Shown here one piece after another: positions 16,718-24,279 of a stretch of DNA of 33,277 bases (position 1 is the stretch's first letter; the number at the start of each line of letters is the position of its first letter). The position numbers and the translations under genes are program-made. The DNA lies in contig JAGFZX010000060.1 of NCBI GenBank assembly GCA_017889585.1, positions 1-33,277 of the forward strand, given 5' to 3'. The notes below the pieces were generated by a model. It did no database searches. It was not told the DNA's origin and saw only the letters and a program-made list of their open reading frames with translations. The stretch comes from Bacillota bacterium. GTDB taxonomy: Bacteria > Bacillota > Negativicutes > DSM-13327.

Positions 16718-17728
16718 GTGTATCAATCCAATGAAATGACAAATAAGCAAAAAGCCGCAATTTTATTGATAACTCTTGGTCCGGAGGTTTCGTCACAAAT
16801 TTTTAAACATTTGCGTGAGGAAGAAATAGATAAACTGACTCTTGAAATTGCTAATCAACGTAAAGTCCCCCAGGAACAGAAAGATAAAATTTTAACTGAA
16901 TTTCATCAAATGCTTATGGCGAAAGATTATATTTCTTCAGGTGGACTAGATTATGCACGTGAAATTTTGGAAAAAGCATTAGGTACAGAGAAGGCAGTAG
17001 CCATTATTAATAGGTTGACATCTAGTTTACAGATCAGGCCTTTTGATTTTGCTCGAAAAACTGATCCCGCTCAATTACTTAATTTTATTCAAAATGAACA
17101 TCCTCAAACCATCGCTTTAATTATGTCTTATTTACAGCCTGAACAATCGGGAGTAATTCTATGCTCATTGCCACCTGACCGTCAGGTTGATGTAGCTAAG
17201 CGGATTGCAACAATGGATCGTACGTCGCCTGATGTACTTAAAGATGTTGAACGTATTTTAGAGCGTAAATTATCATCACTTGTTACTCAAGACTTTACAG
17301 CTGCTGGAGGTGTGGACTCTATTGTTGAAGTGTTAAACAGAGTTGACCGCACGACTGAAAGAACAATCATTGAAAACTTAGAGATTCAAGATCCTGAATT
17401 AGCTGAAGAAATTAAACGTCGTATGTTTGTCTTTGAAGATATTGTCTTATTGGATGATCGGTCATTGCAATTGGTATTGCGTGAGATTGAAAGTAAAGAT
17501 TTGGCATTGTCCCTTAAAGCTTCATCAAGTGAAGTTGGTGAGAAAATTTATAAAAATATGTCAAAGCGTGCGGCAGATATGTTGCGTGAAGAAATTGAAT
17601 ATATGGGGCCAGTACGCATTAGAGATGTAGAAGAAGCGCAACAAAAAATAGTTAATGTTATCCGTCGTCTTGAAGAATCTGGTGAAATAGTTGTGGCACG
17701 TGGTAAAGGGGACGAGATCATTGTCTAA
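16718..17728 (+). CDS. fliG: Flagellar motor switch protein FliG
   Basis: FliG is the rotor protein that meets the stator and sets rotation direction. The 336-residue product has the N-terminal FliF-binding domain (MTNKQKAAILLITLGPEVS). The middle domain carries the EHPQTIALIMSYL motif, and the C-terminal torque domain carries VFEDIVLLDDRSLQLVLRE with its charged ridge residues. The start is taken as GTG at 16718 (TTG at 16715 is adjacent), behind a G7 tract (16706-16712) that doubles as ribosome binding site. Its 3' end overlaps the fliH start by 8 bases. Confidence 0.95.
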   Translation: MYQSNEMTNKQKAAILLITLGPEVSSQIFKHLREEEIDKLTLEIANQRKVPQEQKDKILTEFHQMLMAKDYISSGGLDYAREILEKALGTEKAVAIINRLTSSLQIRPFDFARKTDPAQLLNFIQNEHPQTIALIMSYLQPEQSGVILCSLPPDRQVDVAKRIATMDRTSPDVLKDVERILERKLSSLVTQDFTAAGGVDSIVEVLNRVDRTTERTIIENLEIQDPELAEEIKRRMFVFEDIVLLDDRSLQLVLREIESKDLALSLKASSSEVGEKIYKNMSKRAADMLREEIEYMGPVRIRDVEEAQQKIVNVIRRLEESGEIVVARGKGDEIIV

Positions 17729-18479
17729 AATTATAAAATATGTATGTATGCAGAAGGCACCTGTTGTAATTGATAGAAGTTTAAAGGTTGAGGCACTTCC
17801 CATAGATACTTCTATAGACACTTCCATAGATACTTCCATAGTCGATGATTTAATTAATTCGGCAAATAATGAAGCTGAAATGATTCTTACTCAAGCTAAG
17901 ATGACTGCAGAGCATTGTTTAAGTGAAGCCAAGGAGCAAGTTGCATCAATAAAACAACAAGCCAATGATCAAGGCTACCAAAAAGGATATCAAGAAGGGT
18001 ATCAAGAAGGTGTAATACAAGGTCAGCAGGCTGGTCGGGCTGAGATGCAGCAAATAATTAATCAGGCTATTGCAAAAAATCAGGAATGTTTTGCTGCTAC
18101 AGAGCAAGCAGCTAAGGCAATGATGCTAGCTGCTGAAAGTCAGATAGTTGATATTGCGCTGGCGGTGGCAAGAAAAATCCTTGCACATGAAATTGCTGAA
18201 AATCCTTTGGTAGTGCTACCTTTGGTAAAAGCGGCTTTACAAAAAGTGAGTGATCAAGAAGAAGTTGTTATTAGAGTTAGTCATGAAGATTTTGATGCAG
18301 TGCTTATGGCTAAGAAGGACTTGCAAACAATGGTTGGTCGAGAGCATGCCTTAACAATAACTGTTGATCGTACAATTGAAAGTGGTAGTTGTGTAATAGA
18401 TACTTCCTATGGTACGGTTGATGCCCGAGTTGATACTCAGTTTGAAACAATTAAAAAAGCGTTGCAGGGTGTAGCCTAA
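17721..18479 (+). CDS. fliH: Flagellar assembly protein FliH
   Basis: FliH regulates the export ATPase FliI and links it to the C-ring. From the TTG at 17721 the product has 252 residues and begins MSKIIKYVCMQKAPVVID, the usual FliH opening. AAAGGGG (17705-17711) is 9 bases upstream, inside fliG. A glutamine/glutamate/glycine-rich helix (QGYQKGYQEGYQEG, the GxxxG-type repeat typical of FliH) spans about residues 85-105, followed by the FliI-binding C-terminal domain. An (IDTS)3 repeat lies near residues 28-39. The stop overlaps the fliI start (TAATG). Confidence 0.92.
   Translation: MSKIIKYVCMQKAPVVIDRSLKVEALPIDTSIDTSIDTSIVDDLINSANNEAEMILTQAKMTAEHCLSEAKEQVASIKQQANDQGYQKGYQEGYQEGVIQGQQAGRAEMQQIINQAIAKNQECFAATEQAAKAMMLAAESQIVDIALAVARKILAHEIAENPLVVLPLVKAALQKVSDQEEVVIRVSHEDFDAVLMAKKDLQTMVGREHALTITVDRTIESGSCVIDTSYGTVDARVDTQFETIKKALQGVA
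17802..17837 (+). repeat. Three 12-bp tandem repeats in fliH encoding IDTS
   Basis: Three consecutive copies of ATAGAYACTTCY (17802-17813, 17814-17825, 17826-17837) differ only at two wobble positions and encode IDTS-IDTS-IDTS. The unit is a multiple of three, so copy-number changes keep the frame. It lies in the poorly conserved N-terminal linker of FliH. Confidence 0.8.
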
Positions 18480-19792
18480 TGAGTGTTTTTAGTGCAGATA
18501 AATATTTAAATGTAATCAGTAGTGTTGAGCCCATGAAAATAGCTGGTAAAATAACGCAAATTGTGGGACTAGTTATTGAATCTCAAGGTCCTAGTGTTAA
18601 CTTGGGGGATTTATGTTATATTTGCCCACGGAGTGAAGGAATGGTTATTCCGGCTGAAGTTGTAGGTTTCAGGCAAAACCGGGTATTATTGATGCCTATT
18701 GGTGAAATGCAAGGTATTGGTCCAGGGTGCGAGGTGTTTTCTGCTCATCAAACATTAAAGGTGAGCGTAGGGAATCATCTATTAGGACGAATATTAGATG
18801 GACTCGGTAATCCAATTGATGGGAAGGGGCCCCTTATAGTTAATCAACAGTACCCTTTACATGCTGTTCCACCCCATCCCTTATCACGTCTTCGTATTTC
18901 CGAAAAGTTATCTGTAGGTGTACGGGCAATTGATGGATTGATTACATTAGGGCGAGGTCAGCGGATTGGTATCATGGCTGGTAGTGGTGTAGGCAAAAGT
19001 ACGTTACTTGGTATGATTGCCCGTAATACCGAAGCAGATATTAACGTGATTGCCCTTGTTGGCGAACGGGGACGGGAAGTTCGGGAATTTATTGAACGAG
19101 ATTTAGGTGAAGAAGGACTAAAACGATCAGTAGTTGTGGTAGCTACTTCTGACCAACCGGCTTTAGTACGTATAAAAGGAGCAATGACAGCTACAGCTAT
19201 TGCCGAATATTTTAGGGATCAAGGATTAGATATCGTATTGATGATGGATTCAGTAACACGGTTTGCTATGGCTCAGCGGGAAGTTGGTTTGACAATTGGT
19301 GAACCTCCAGCGACCCGGGGTTATACGCCATCAGTATTTGCCATGTTACCCAAACTCTTAGAACGTTCCGGTACGGGTGAGAGAGGTTCTATTACTGGTA
19401 TATACACTGTTTTAGTAGATGGCGATGATATGAATGAACCTATTGCCGATGCTGTACGCAGTATTTTGGATGGTCATATTGTGTTGTCTCGTAGTATTGC
19501 GGCGCAAAATCATTATCCGGCAATTGATGTGTTAGCAAGTGTTAGCAGGGTGATGTCTGAGATAGCCCAAAAAGAACATAATGTTGCTGCCCAAACATTA
19601 CGCTCCATAATGGCCACTTATCGTGAGGCAGAAGATTTAATTAATATCGGTGCCTATTCAACAGGCAATAATGCTCATATTGATCAGGCGGTTGCCAAGA
19701 TTGATGCTGTGAAAGCTTTCTTACAGCAAGATGTATATGAAAAAATGACAATCGATGAAACGATTGCAAGATTATTGGCGTTGATTTTATGA
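18479..19792 (+). CDS. fliI: Flagellum-specific ATP synthase FliI
   Basis: FliI is the hexameric ATPase of the flagellar type III export apparatus. The 437-residue product resembles F1-beta. It has an N-terminal barrel, LLGRILDGLGNPIDGKGP, Walker A GIMAGSGVGKSTLLG, ALVGERGREVREF, Walker B IVLMMDSVTRFAMAQRE and the GEPPATRGYTPSVFAMLPKLLER signature. A C-terminal helical domain follows. Its ATG overlaps the fliH stop by one base and its stop overlaps the fliJ start by four, so fliH-fliI-fliJ are tightly coupled. Confidence 0.96.
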   Translation: MSVFSADKYLNVISSVEPMKIAGKITQIVGLVIESQGPSVNLGDLCYICPRSEGMVIPAEVVGFRQNRVLLMPIGEMQGIGPGCEVFSAHQTLKVSVGNHLLGRILDGLGNPIDGKGPLIVNQQYPLHAVPPHPLSRLRISEKLSVGVRAIDGLITLGRGQRIGIMAGSGVGKSTLLGMIARNTEADINVIALVGERGREVREFIERDLGEEGLKRSVVVVATSDQPALVRIKGAMTATAIAEYFRDQGLDIVLMMDSVTRFAMAQREVGLTIGEPPATRGYTPSVFAMLPKLLERSGTGERGSITGIYTVLVDGDDMNEPIADAVRSILDGHIVLSRSIAAQNHYPAIDVLASVSRVMSEIAQKEHNVAAQTLRSIMATYREAEDLINIGAYSTGNNAHIDQAVAKIDAVKAFLQQDVYEKMTIDETIARLLALIL

Positions 19793-20232
19793 AACCTTTT
19801 CGCTTTCGTCTGGAGACGTTGCTTGAATTTAGGAAGATGCAAAAAGAACAGTCGCAGATTGCCTTTTTGCAGGCTACCAATCAGCTTCGTATTGAAAGAG
19901 AACTATTGGCAGAACTTGAAGGCAAGTTGGCAGAAAATATTGAACTATTTAATACTCGCCAACAACAGCCTTTAAAAATTGAAATATTTAACTCTTTTCG
20001 ATATTATTTCGATAAAATAGGTGAAGATATCAATAAACAAAAACAGCGTGTGATTCAAGTTGATAAAAGTCGTCAGGAGTGTTTAGGTATTCTTGCGGAA
20101 GCAGAGAAAAATTATAAGGTTGTCGAAAAGTTTCGTGAAAAGAAGTTGCAGCATTATCAGATCGAAGCAATGAATGAAGAACAGAAGCTTTTAGATGAAA
20201 TCGGTCTACAAATTTATACACGAGATAAGTAG
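19789..20232 (+). CDS. fliJ: Flagellar export protein FliJ
   Basis: FliJ is the coiled-coil stalk that inserts into the FliI hexamer and cycles export chaperones. The 147-residue product is almost entirely heptad-like helix rich in K, E and Q. It opens MKPFRFRLETLLEFRKMQKEQ, the conserved FliJ start. ATG overlaps the fliI stop (ATGA). No membrane segment or signal peptide is present. Identification rests on the N-terminus, length and position. Confidence 0.9.
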   Translation: MKPFRFRLETLLEFRKMQKEQSQIAFLQATNQLRIERELLAELEGKLAENIELFNTRQQQPLKIEIFNSFRYYFDKIGEDINKQKQRVIQVDKSRQECLGILAEAEKNYKVVEKFREKKLQHYQIEAMNEEQKLLDEIGLQIYTRDK

Positions 20233-20241
20233 GGTGAGTAT

Positions 20242-20757
20242 ATGCAAGGTATAAATAAAGTGTTAGAGCGTATCAATACAATTCAGCAAAAATTTAAAAG
20301 TTCGTCTGGGCCCATTGGTGAGTTTTCTACGATTTTGGCTGGTGCCCAGCAAAGCAGTTCTGTAAATGAAAAGAATTTTGCAACAGATGATATTAGTAAG
20401 ATCATTCAATTTACTGCTAAAAAGTATGGAGTTGATGAGAAACTGGCTATGGCTGTAGCTAAGGTTGAGTCAAACTTAGCGCCTGATGTAGTTTCTTCAG
20501 CTGGAGCAGTAGGGGTTATGCAGTTAATGCCAGAAACTGCTCAGGGACTTGGCGTTAGAAATAGTAAAGATCCGCGGGAAAATATTGATGGTGGTGTGCG
20601 CTATTTAAAGCAATTGATAGCTACTTTTGATGGTGATATTACTAAGGCGGTAGCTGCTTATAATGCTGGACCGCAGGCTGTAAAAAAATATAATGGTACT
20701 CCTCCTTATCCAGAAACTCAGGCTTATGTGGCGAAAGTAATGGCTCAATATCGATAA
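20242..20757 (+). CDS. Lytic transglycosylase (SLT domain), probable flagellar rod muramidase
   Basis: The 171-residue protein ends in a soluble-lytic-transglycosylase fold. It contains GVDEKLAMAVAKVESNLAPD (catalytic E76), SSAGAVGVMQLMPETAQGLG, DPRENIDGGVRYLKQLI and AAYNAGPQAV, all standard. It would cut peptidoglycan so the rod can pass. There is no signal peptide: the first ~50 residues (MQGINKVLERINTIQQKF...) look like the unstructured helix-forming N-terminus of rod/FliE-type proteins. I therefore infer export through the flagellar apparatus, filling the role of the muramidase half of FlgJ. It starts 9 bases after fliJ. Confidence 0.88.
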   Translation: MQGINKVLERINTIQQKFKSSSGPIGEFSTILAGAQQSSSVNEKNFATDDISKIIQFTAKKYGVDEKLAMAVAKVESNLAPDVVSSAGAVGVMQLMPETAQGLGVRNSKDPRENIDGGVRYLKQLIATFDGDITKAVAAYNAGPQAVKKYNGTPPYPETQAYVAKVMAQYR

Positions 20758-20802
20758 GTTGGAAGAGTGCTTTTCCCAGTTCGCAAAGGTAGGTATAGAA
20801 TT

Positions 20803-21462
20803 ATGGCCGATAAAGTGAAAGCTAATAATAATACAAATAAAAATACAAATACAAATACAAATAAAAATACAAATACAAATACAAATAAAAATGATAAGCA
20901 ACCTGAAAATACTAAAAGCAAATCAGGTAATATATTGAAAATTATATTAATCTTGTTTATCTTATTAATACTTGCTGCTACTGGTTTTGCTTTGGGAATT
21001 TATTTAAAATTTATTGATGTGCAAGAATTGGCAGATAAATGGAATCTCAGTAAGTATCCAGTGATTGGCCAATATTTTTCCCAACCAAAATCTAATTTTG
21101 AACCAGTTGATTTGGAACAGCAAAATCCTTTAGTAATATCACCTAATCCGATAGTACCAGTCGTAGTTCCATCTGAAACTATGTTACCTGAAAAAAGAAA
21201 AATTGATGATTCTGAATTACAGAAACAGGCTAAAATTAAACAGCAAGAAGAGGCCAAACGTATTTCAAAGCTAGCTAGGTTGTATAGTGCCATGAAACCG
21301 GATGAAGCAGTGGCTATTTTGAATAGAATGGATGATGAGACTGTTTTGCTTATTCTAAATAAAATGGAAGATGAGCAAGTTGCTAAAATCATGGCATTAT
21401 TTGATGCTAGACGTGCCGCGATTATTTCGCAAAGTATGCTTCGAGGCAGAAACACTAACTAG
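20803..21462 (+). CDS. MotE-like / MgtE-N domain protein of the flagellar operon (YlxF position)
   Basis: The 219-residue protein sits where Bacillus subtilis has ylxF. It has a charged, Asn/Thr/Lys repeat N-terminus (residues 6-28) and one membrane segment (about residues 44-66). A Pro-rich periplasmic stretch and a lysine/glutamate coiled coil follow. It ends in an MgtE-N-like module (LARLYSAMKPDEAVAILNRMDDETVLLILNKMEDEQVAKIM). This arrangement matches MotE-type chaperones thought to assist motility complexes. ATG at 20803 is chosen with AAAGGTAGG upstream; an in-frame TTG at 20767 has no ribosome site. Exact function is unknown. Confidence 0.8.
   Translation: MADKVKANNNTNKNTNTNTNKNTNTNTNKNDKQPENTKSKSGNILKIILILFILLILAATGFALGIYLKFIDVQELADKWNLSKYPVIGQYFSQPKSNFEPVDLEQQNPLVISPNPIVPVVVPSETMLPEKRKIDDSELQKQAKIKQQEEAKRISKLARLYSAMKPDEAVAILNRMDDETVLLILNKMEDEQVAKIMALFDARRAAIISQSMLRGRNTN
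20827..20889 (+). repeat. Hexanucleotide/24-bp tandem repeat encoding an Asn-Thr-Lys tract
   Basis: The sequence is built of AATACA and AATAAA hexamers arranged as a 24-bp period (three AATACA-type units, then one AATAAA), giving the protein pattern NTNTNTNK repeated. It lies in the cytoplasmic N-terminus of the MotE-like protein. Unit length is a multiple of three, so slippage changes length but not frame. Confidence 0.85.
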
Positions 21463-21495
21463 TAGAGTAAGAGCACAGTGAAAGGAGGTGAGAAT

Positions 21496-22053
21496 ATGGC
21501 TGTAATATTAAATATGATACCTGTAGATCAAAAACAAAATACTCCATTACAAAATGTAAATAACAAGGATAGTACAAAAAATAGCAAGTCAGAAAGTGGT
21601 TTTGCCAAGGCTCTAAATAGCGAGACTGACAAAAACGAAACAGATGCTGATTCTAAGCTGAAAAGTAATGATACTACGCAATTAATGGCAGTTATGGCAA
21701 GTATGGTGATACCAGTAGTTGTCAATTTAGAAACCGCTGATCAAGTTGTAGGCAATACTGTTGATGTCCTGAAAGGAAATGTAGGTTTTACTCAGATTCA
21801 GTTAGCTAATGCAATACCTGCCGTATCAACAGCTCAGTTAACTAATGAACTATCTGCCGTACCAACAGCTGCGTTGTCTGATGCAGTACCTGTAGTACCA
21901 CAAGTTCAGCTGTCTGATGCAGTACCTGTAGTACCACAAGTTCAGCTGTCTAATGCAGTACCTGTAGTACCACAAGTTCAGCTGTCTAATGCAGTACCTG
22001 TAGTACCACAAGTTCAGTACCACAAGTTCAGTTATCTAATGAAGAACCTGTAG
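21496..22053 (+). CDS. fliK: FliK (hook-length control protein), N-terminal part, frameshifted
   Basis: FliK is the secreted ruler that sets hook length and switches export specificity. This 185-residue reading frame starts at ATG 21496, behind AAAGGAGG (21482-21488). It is a low-complexity, secreted-type N-terminus followed by four copies of a 12-residue repeat (consensus LSNAVPVVPQVQ). At about 22017 the frame breaks: it runs into YHKFSYLMKNL and a stop, while the repeats continue in another frame and lead into the FliK C-terminal domain. The break follows a 14-bp direct duplication (22003-22016 and 22017-22030). Without the C-terminal part the product could not switch secretion. The gene may be a pseudogene, phase-variable, or carry an assembly error. 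Confidence 0.85.
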   Translation: MAVILNMIPVDQKQNTPLQNVNNKDSTKNSKSESGFAKALNSETDKNETDADSKLKSNDTTQLMAVMASMVIPVVVNLETADQVVGNTVDVLKGNVGFTQIQLANAIPAVSTAQLTNELSAVPTAALSDAVPVVPQVQLSDAVPVVPQVQLSNAVPVVPQVQLSNAVPVVPQVQYHKFSYLMKNL

Positions 22054-22139
22054 TACCACAAGTTCAATTATCTGATGAAGTACCTATAGCACAACAAGTT
22101 CAGTTATCTAATGAAGTGCCTGTAGTACCACAAAAGCAG
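21874..22139 (+). repeat. 36-bp tandem repeat array in fliK with a broken unit
   Basis: Seven full 36-bp units encode LS[ND][AE]VPVVPQVQ-type dodecapeptides: 21874-21909, 21910-21945, 21946-21981, 21982-22017, 22032-22067, 22068-22103 and 22104-22139. The first four are nearly identical to each other; the last three are diverged. Between units four and five is only a partial unit of 14 bases, where 36 are expected. The net change (14 extra, or 22 missing) shifts the frame. Confidence 0.9.
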
Positions 22140-23135
22140 ATATCTAATATAGTGTCTGGAGATATTGGATTAACAACATTATTAGTACAAAGGACTGGAG
22201 TAAATACACAGATGGGAAATACTCAACCTGGTGAACTCGCAGAGTTGCAGGATCAAACGCAATTGCAAAACAAACCAATTCTTGACCAGATTGAAGTAAC
22301 AGAGGTTTCCACAAAAAATATTGAGATGCTGACCAATGATTCTCTTTTCTCAAATATCACCCCGTCCTTACGCACTATGGACAATACCAATATTTTAGCT
22401 AAAAATAATAACAAACAGGTTGAAGGTAAGAAAATAGTAGTTGGGCAAATCAATGTTGAGGCAACAGAAGTTGCAAATAACTTTGGTCTGGCTGAGAATG
22501 TAGATGTTAAAACTGTGGTAGCACCTCAGGTAACGGTAGCCGTTGTTGATAGACTGTCAAGTGAAAACGTGGAAAATGTAGAGATTAGTTTATCCAATCA
22601 AACCGTAAAAAATCCTAATATTTTTGCTGGTATGTTAAACCAGCAAGGGGTAATTTTTGAAAATCAGCCTACGTTAGCGGTCGAACAAGGGCCATCACAG
22701 CAAGTAGCTGATTCCTATAATATTACTTCTCAAATTGTTGATCAAGCTCGCTTAGTGGCAGGTGCTAAAAACACTGAAATGATCATTCAACTTAAACCTG
22801 ATCATTTGGGTGAATTGACATTTAAAGTGACTGTTGAAAATGGGATTGTCAATGCTAGTTTCCATTCTAATAATGCCGAAGTTCGTAGTATCATCGAGTC
22901 ATCTCTATCCCAGCTGAAACAAGATATGTTCAATCAAGGCTTGAAAGTCGATAATGTAGGTGTATATGCTGGTTTGGGGCAATTCTTTTCTAATGGACAG
23001 CAGTCAGGGGGGTATCAACAACCTGTCATAAAAGTTCGGAATCAAAAAGCTGAGGAAGATTTCCTTGATGTCGTTGAAGGAATTAATTCAGCTGACAAGG
23101 CATTAGATGCAACTGGGGTAGATTATCGTGCATAA
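22116..23135 (+). CDS. fliK: FliK, C-terminal part (Flg_hook domain), in shifted frame
   Basis: This frame continues the fliK repeats from 22017 onward and carries the family domain near its end: [20 protein letters not shown], then [39 protein letters not shown]. That domain contacts FlhB and triggers the hook-to-filament export switch. The first start codon in frame is GTG at 22116, inside a repeat unit and without a ribosome binding site. Independent translation is therefore doubtful and the real protein probably needs the upstream frame. The two parts together would make a protein of about 545 residues. flgD follows 17 bases after the stop. Confidence 0.85.
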   Translation: MPVVPQKQISNIVSGDIGLTTLLVQRTGVNTQMGNTQPGELAELQDQTQLQNKPILDQIEVTEVSTKNIEMLTNDSLFSNITPSLRTMDNTNILAKNNNKQVEGKKIVVGQINVEATEVANNFGLAENVDVKTVVAPQVTVAVVDRLSSENVENVEISLSNQTVKNPNIFAGMLNQQGVIFENQPTLAVEQGPSQQVADSYNITSQIVDQARLVAGAKNTEMIIQLKPDHLGELTFKVTVENGIVNASFHSNNAEVRSIIESSLSQLKQDMFNQGLKVDNVGVYAGLGQFFSNGQQSGGYQQPVIKVRNQKAEEDFLDVVEGINSADKALDATGVDYRA

Positions 23136-23152
23136 AAAAGGAGAGTAACATT

Positions 23153-23773
23153 ATGACTGCTATTAATAATTCGTCAACTGCGGCTACTAATGTATCTACT
23201 AATTCTAGTACGAACTCAGCCACTAAACAAAGTAGCTTAGGAAAAGATGATTTTCTAAAAATGCTTGTGACTCAACTGAGGAATCAAGATCCTTTGAAGC
23301 CCATGGATGATACGTCATTTATTGCACAAATGGCACAGTTCTCTAGTTTAGAACAGATGCAAAATCTGAATTCAGCGACTCTTGCTACTCAAGCTAATGG
23401 GATGATTGGTGATAAAGTAACATGGACGGATGATAAAAATGAAGTATTTGAAGGCGTTGTCAAAGGGGTAAATATTGTTTCTGGAGAATCTAAATTAATT
23501 GTTGACATTGATGCTATAAAATATAGCAGTTTTATGCCAACACAAACCACCGATTTGCTTAATAAAAATGTTAGTTGGATTGATGATAATAAAGTAGCAC
23601 ATAGCGGAGTCATTACAAAAGCCGAAATGGTCAATGGCGCCCTTTCCATTGTGGCATCGAGTGTAGACGCCAATGGAAAAGTGGTAAGCAATACTTTTGA
23701 TTCTAAAAAAGTTACTAGTTTAACTGTGTCTCAAATAGTTGAGGTCAAAGCAGTTAATACGATACAACGCTGA
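23153..23773 (+). CDS. flgD: Flagellar hook capping protein FlgD
   Basis: FlgD caps the growing hook and helps FlgE subunits insert. The 206-residue product has a Ser/Thr/Asn-rich exported leader. The diagnostic [24 protein letters not shown] and [18 protein letters not shown] (about residues 30-75) follow. The C-terminal half has two copies of a [18 protein letters not shown] beta motif, the Tudor-like domain seen in Gram-positive FlgD, in place of the longer proteobacterial FnIII part. AAGGAG precedes the ATG. Confidence 0.94.
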   Translation: MTAINNSSTAATNVSTNSSTNSATKQSSLGKDDFLKMLVTQLRNQDPLKPMDDTSFIAQMAQFSSLEQMQNLNSATLATQANGMIGDKVTWTDDKNEVFEGVVKGVNIVSGESKLIVDIDAIKYSSFMPTQTTDLLNKNVSWIDDNKVAHSGVITKAEMVNGALSIVASSVDANGKVVSNTFDSKKVTSLTVSQIVEVKAVNTIQR

Positions 23774-23799
23774 TCAGTGTTACAGGAGGTTGGAGCAAT

Positions 23800-24198
23800 A
23801 TGATTGATAATCGCATTTACCCTCCCCAACAATCCACTGTTCCTGCTAATAAGGCTGTTAATAATTTGATATATAATTCAACCAACCAAGGAAAAAATAT
23901 TAATACAACCTTTACTCAGGTATTCTCCCAACAACTAAATGGTATACAGTTTTCTCAGCATGCTTTAGGACGTTTGCAAGATCGCAATATTAAGCTTGGT
24001 CAGGCAGAATTAGCAAAAATTAATACTGCGATGGACAAGGCTGCTCAGAAAGGTGCTAAGGAGTCCTTGGTATTAATGAATAATAATAATGTGGCTTTAG
24101 TGGTTAGTGTGAAAAATAAAACAGTGATTACGGCGATGGATAGTGCTAGTATTAAGGATAATATATTTACAAATATTGATAGCGCGGTAATTTTATAA
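23800..24198 (+). CDS. Flagellar operon protein, TIGR02530 type
   Basis: The 132-residue protein matches the small family found between flgD and flgE in many Firmicutes and related bacteria. Its core, FSQHALGRLQDRNIKLGQAELAKINTAMDKAAQKGAKESLVLM, is followed by NVALVVSVKNKTVITAMD. Function is unknown; its position suggests a role in hook assembly. The N-terminal ~45 residues are Asn/Thr-rich and probably disordered, as in exported proteins. AGGAGG precedes the ATG at 23800. Confidence 0.85.
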   Translation: MIDNRIYPPQQSTVPANKAVNNLIYNSTNQGKNINTTFTQVFSQQLNGIQFSQHALGRLQDRNIKLGQAELAKINTAMDKAAQKGAKESLVLMNNNNVALVVSVKNKTVITAMDSASIKDNIFTNIDSAVIL

Positions 24199-24271
24199 GG
24201 CTGGACCTCTTGAGGGAGCCTTGGACTGCTGACTGATTGATGCAGTTGTAATAAATAAAAAAAGTGAGGTC
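24199..24271 (+). promoter_or_regulatory. flgE leader with hairpins that compete for the ribosome binding site
   Basis: GGCT-gga-CCTC-tt-GAGG-g-AGCC (24199-24220) forms a compact hairpin. Its GACCTC (24204-24209) is also perfectly complementary to GAGGTC (24266-24271), which contains the flgE Shine-Dalgarno. The two pairings exclude each other. No T tract follows the hairpin, so it is not a terminator. Regulatory function is inferred from complementarity only. Confidence 0.35.
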
Positions 24272-24279
24272 ATGTCATT

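Noticed and set aside
20605..20901. Antisense frame rich in Ile/Cys opposite the Asn/Thr repeats
   Set aside because: Its repeats are simply the complement of the hexanucleotide tract in the MotE-like gene.
22003..22060. Programmed ribosomal frameshift in fliK
   Set aside because: No slippery heptamer or stimulatory structure is apparent at the junction; a broken repeat unit explains the shift.
21874..22139. CRISPR array
   Set aside because: The 36-bp repeats are contiguous, without spacers, and encode protein in frame.
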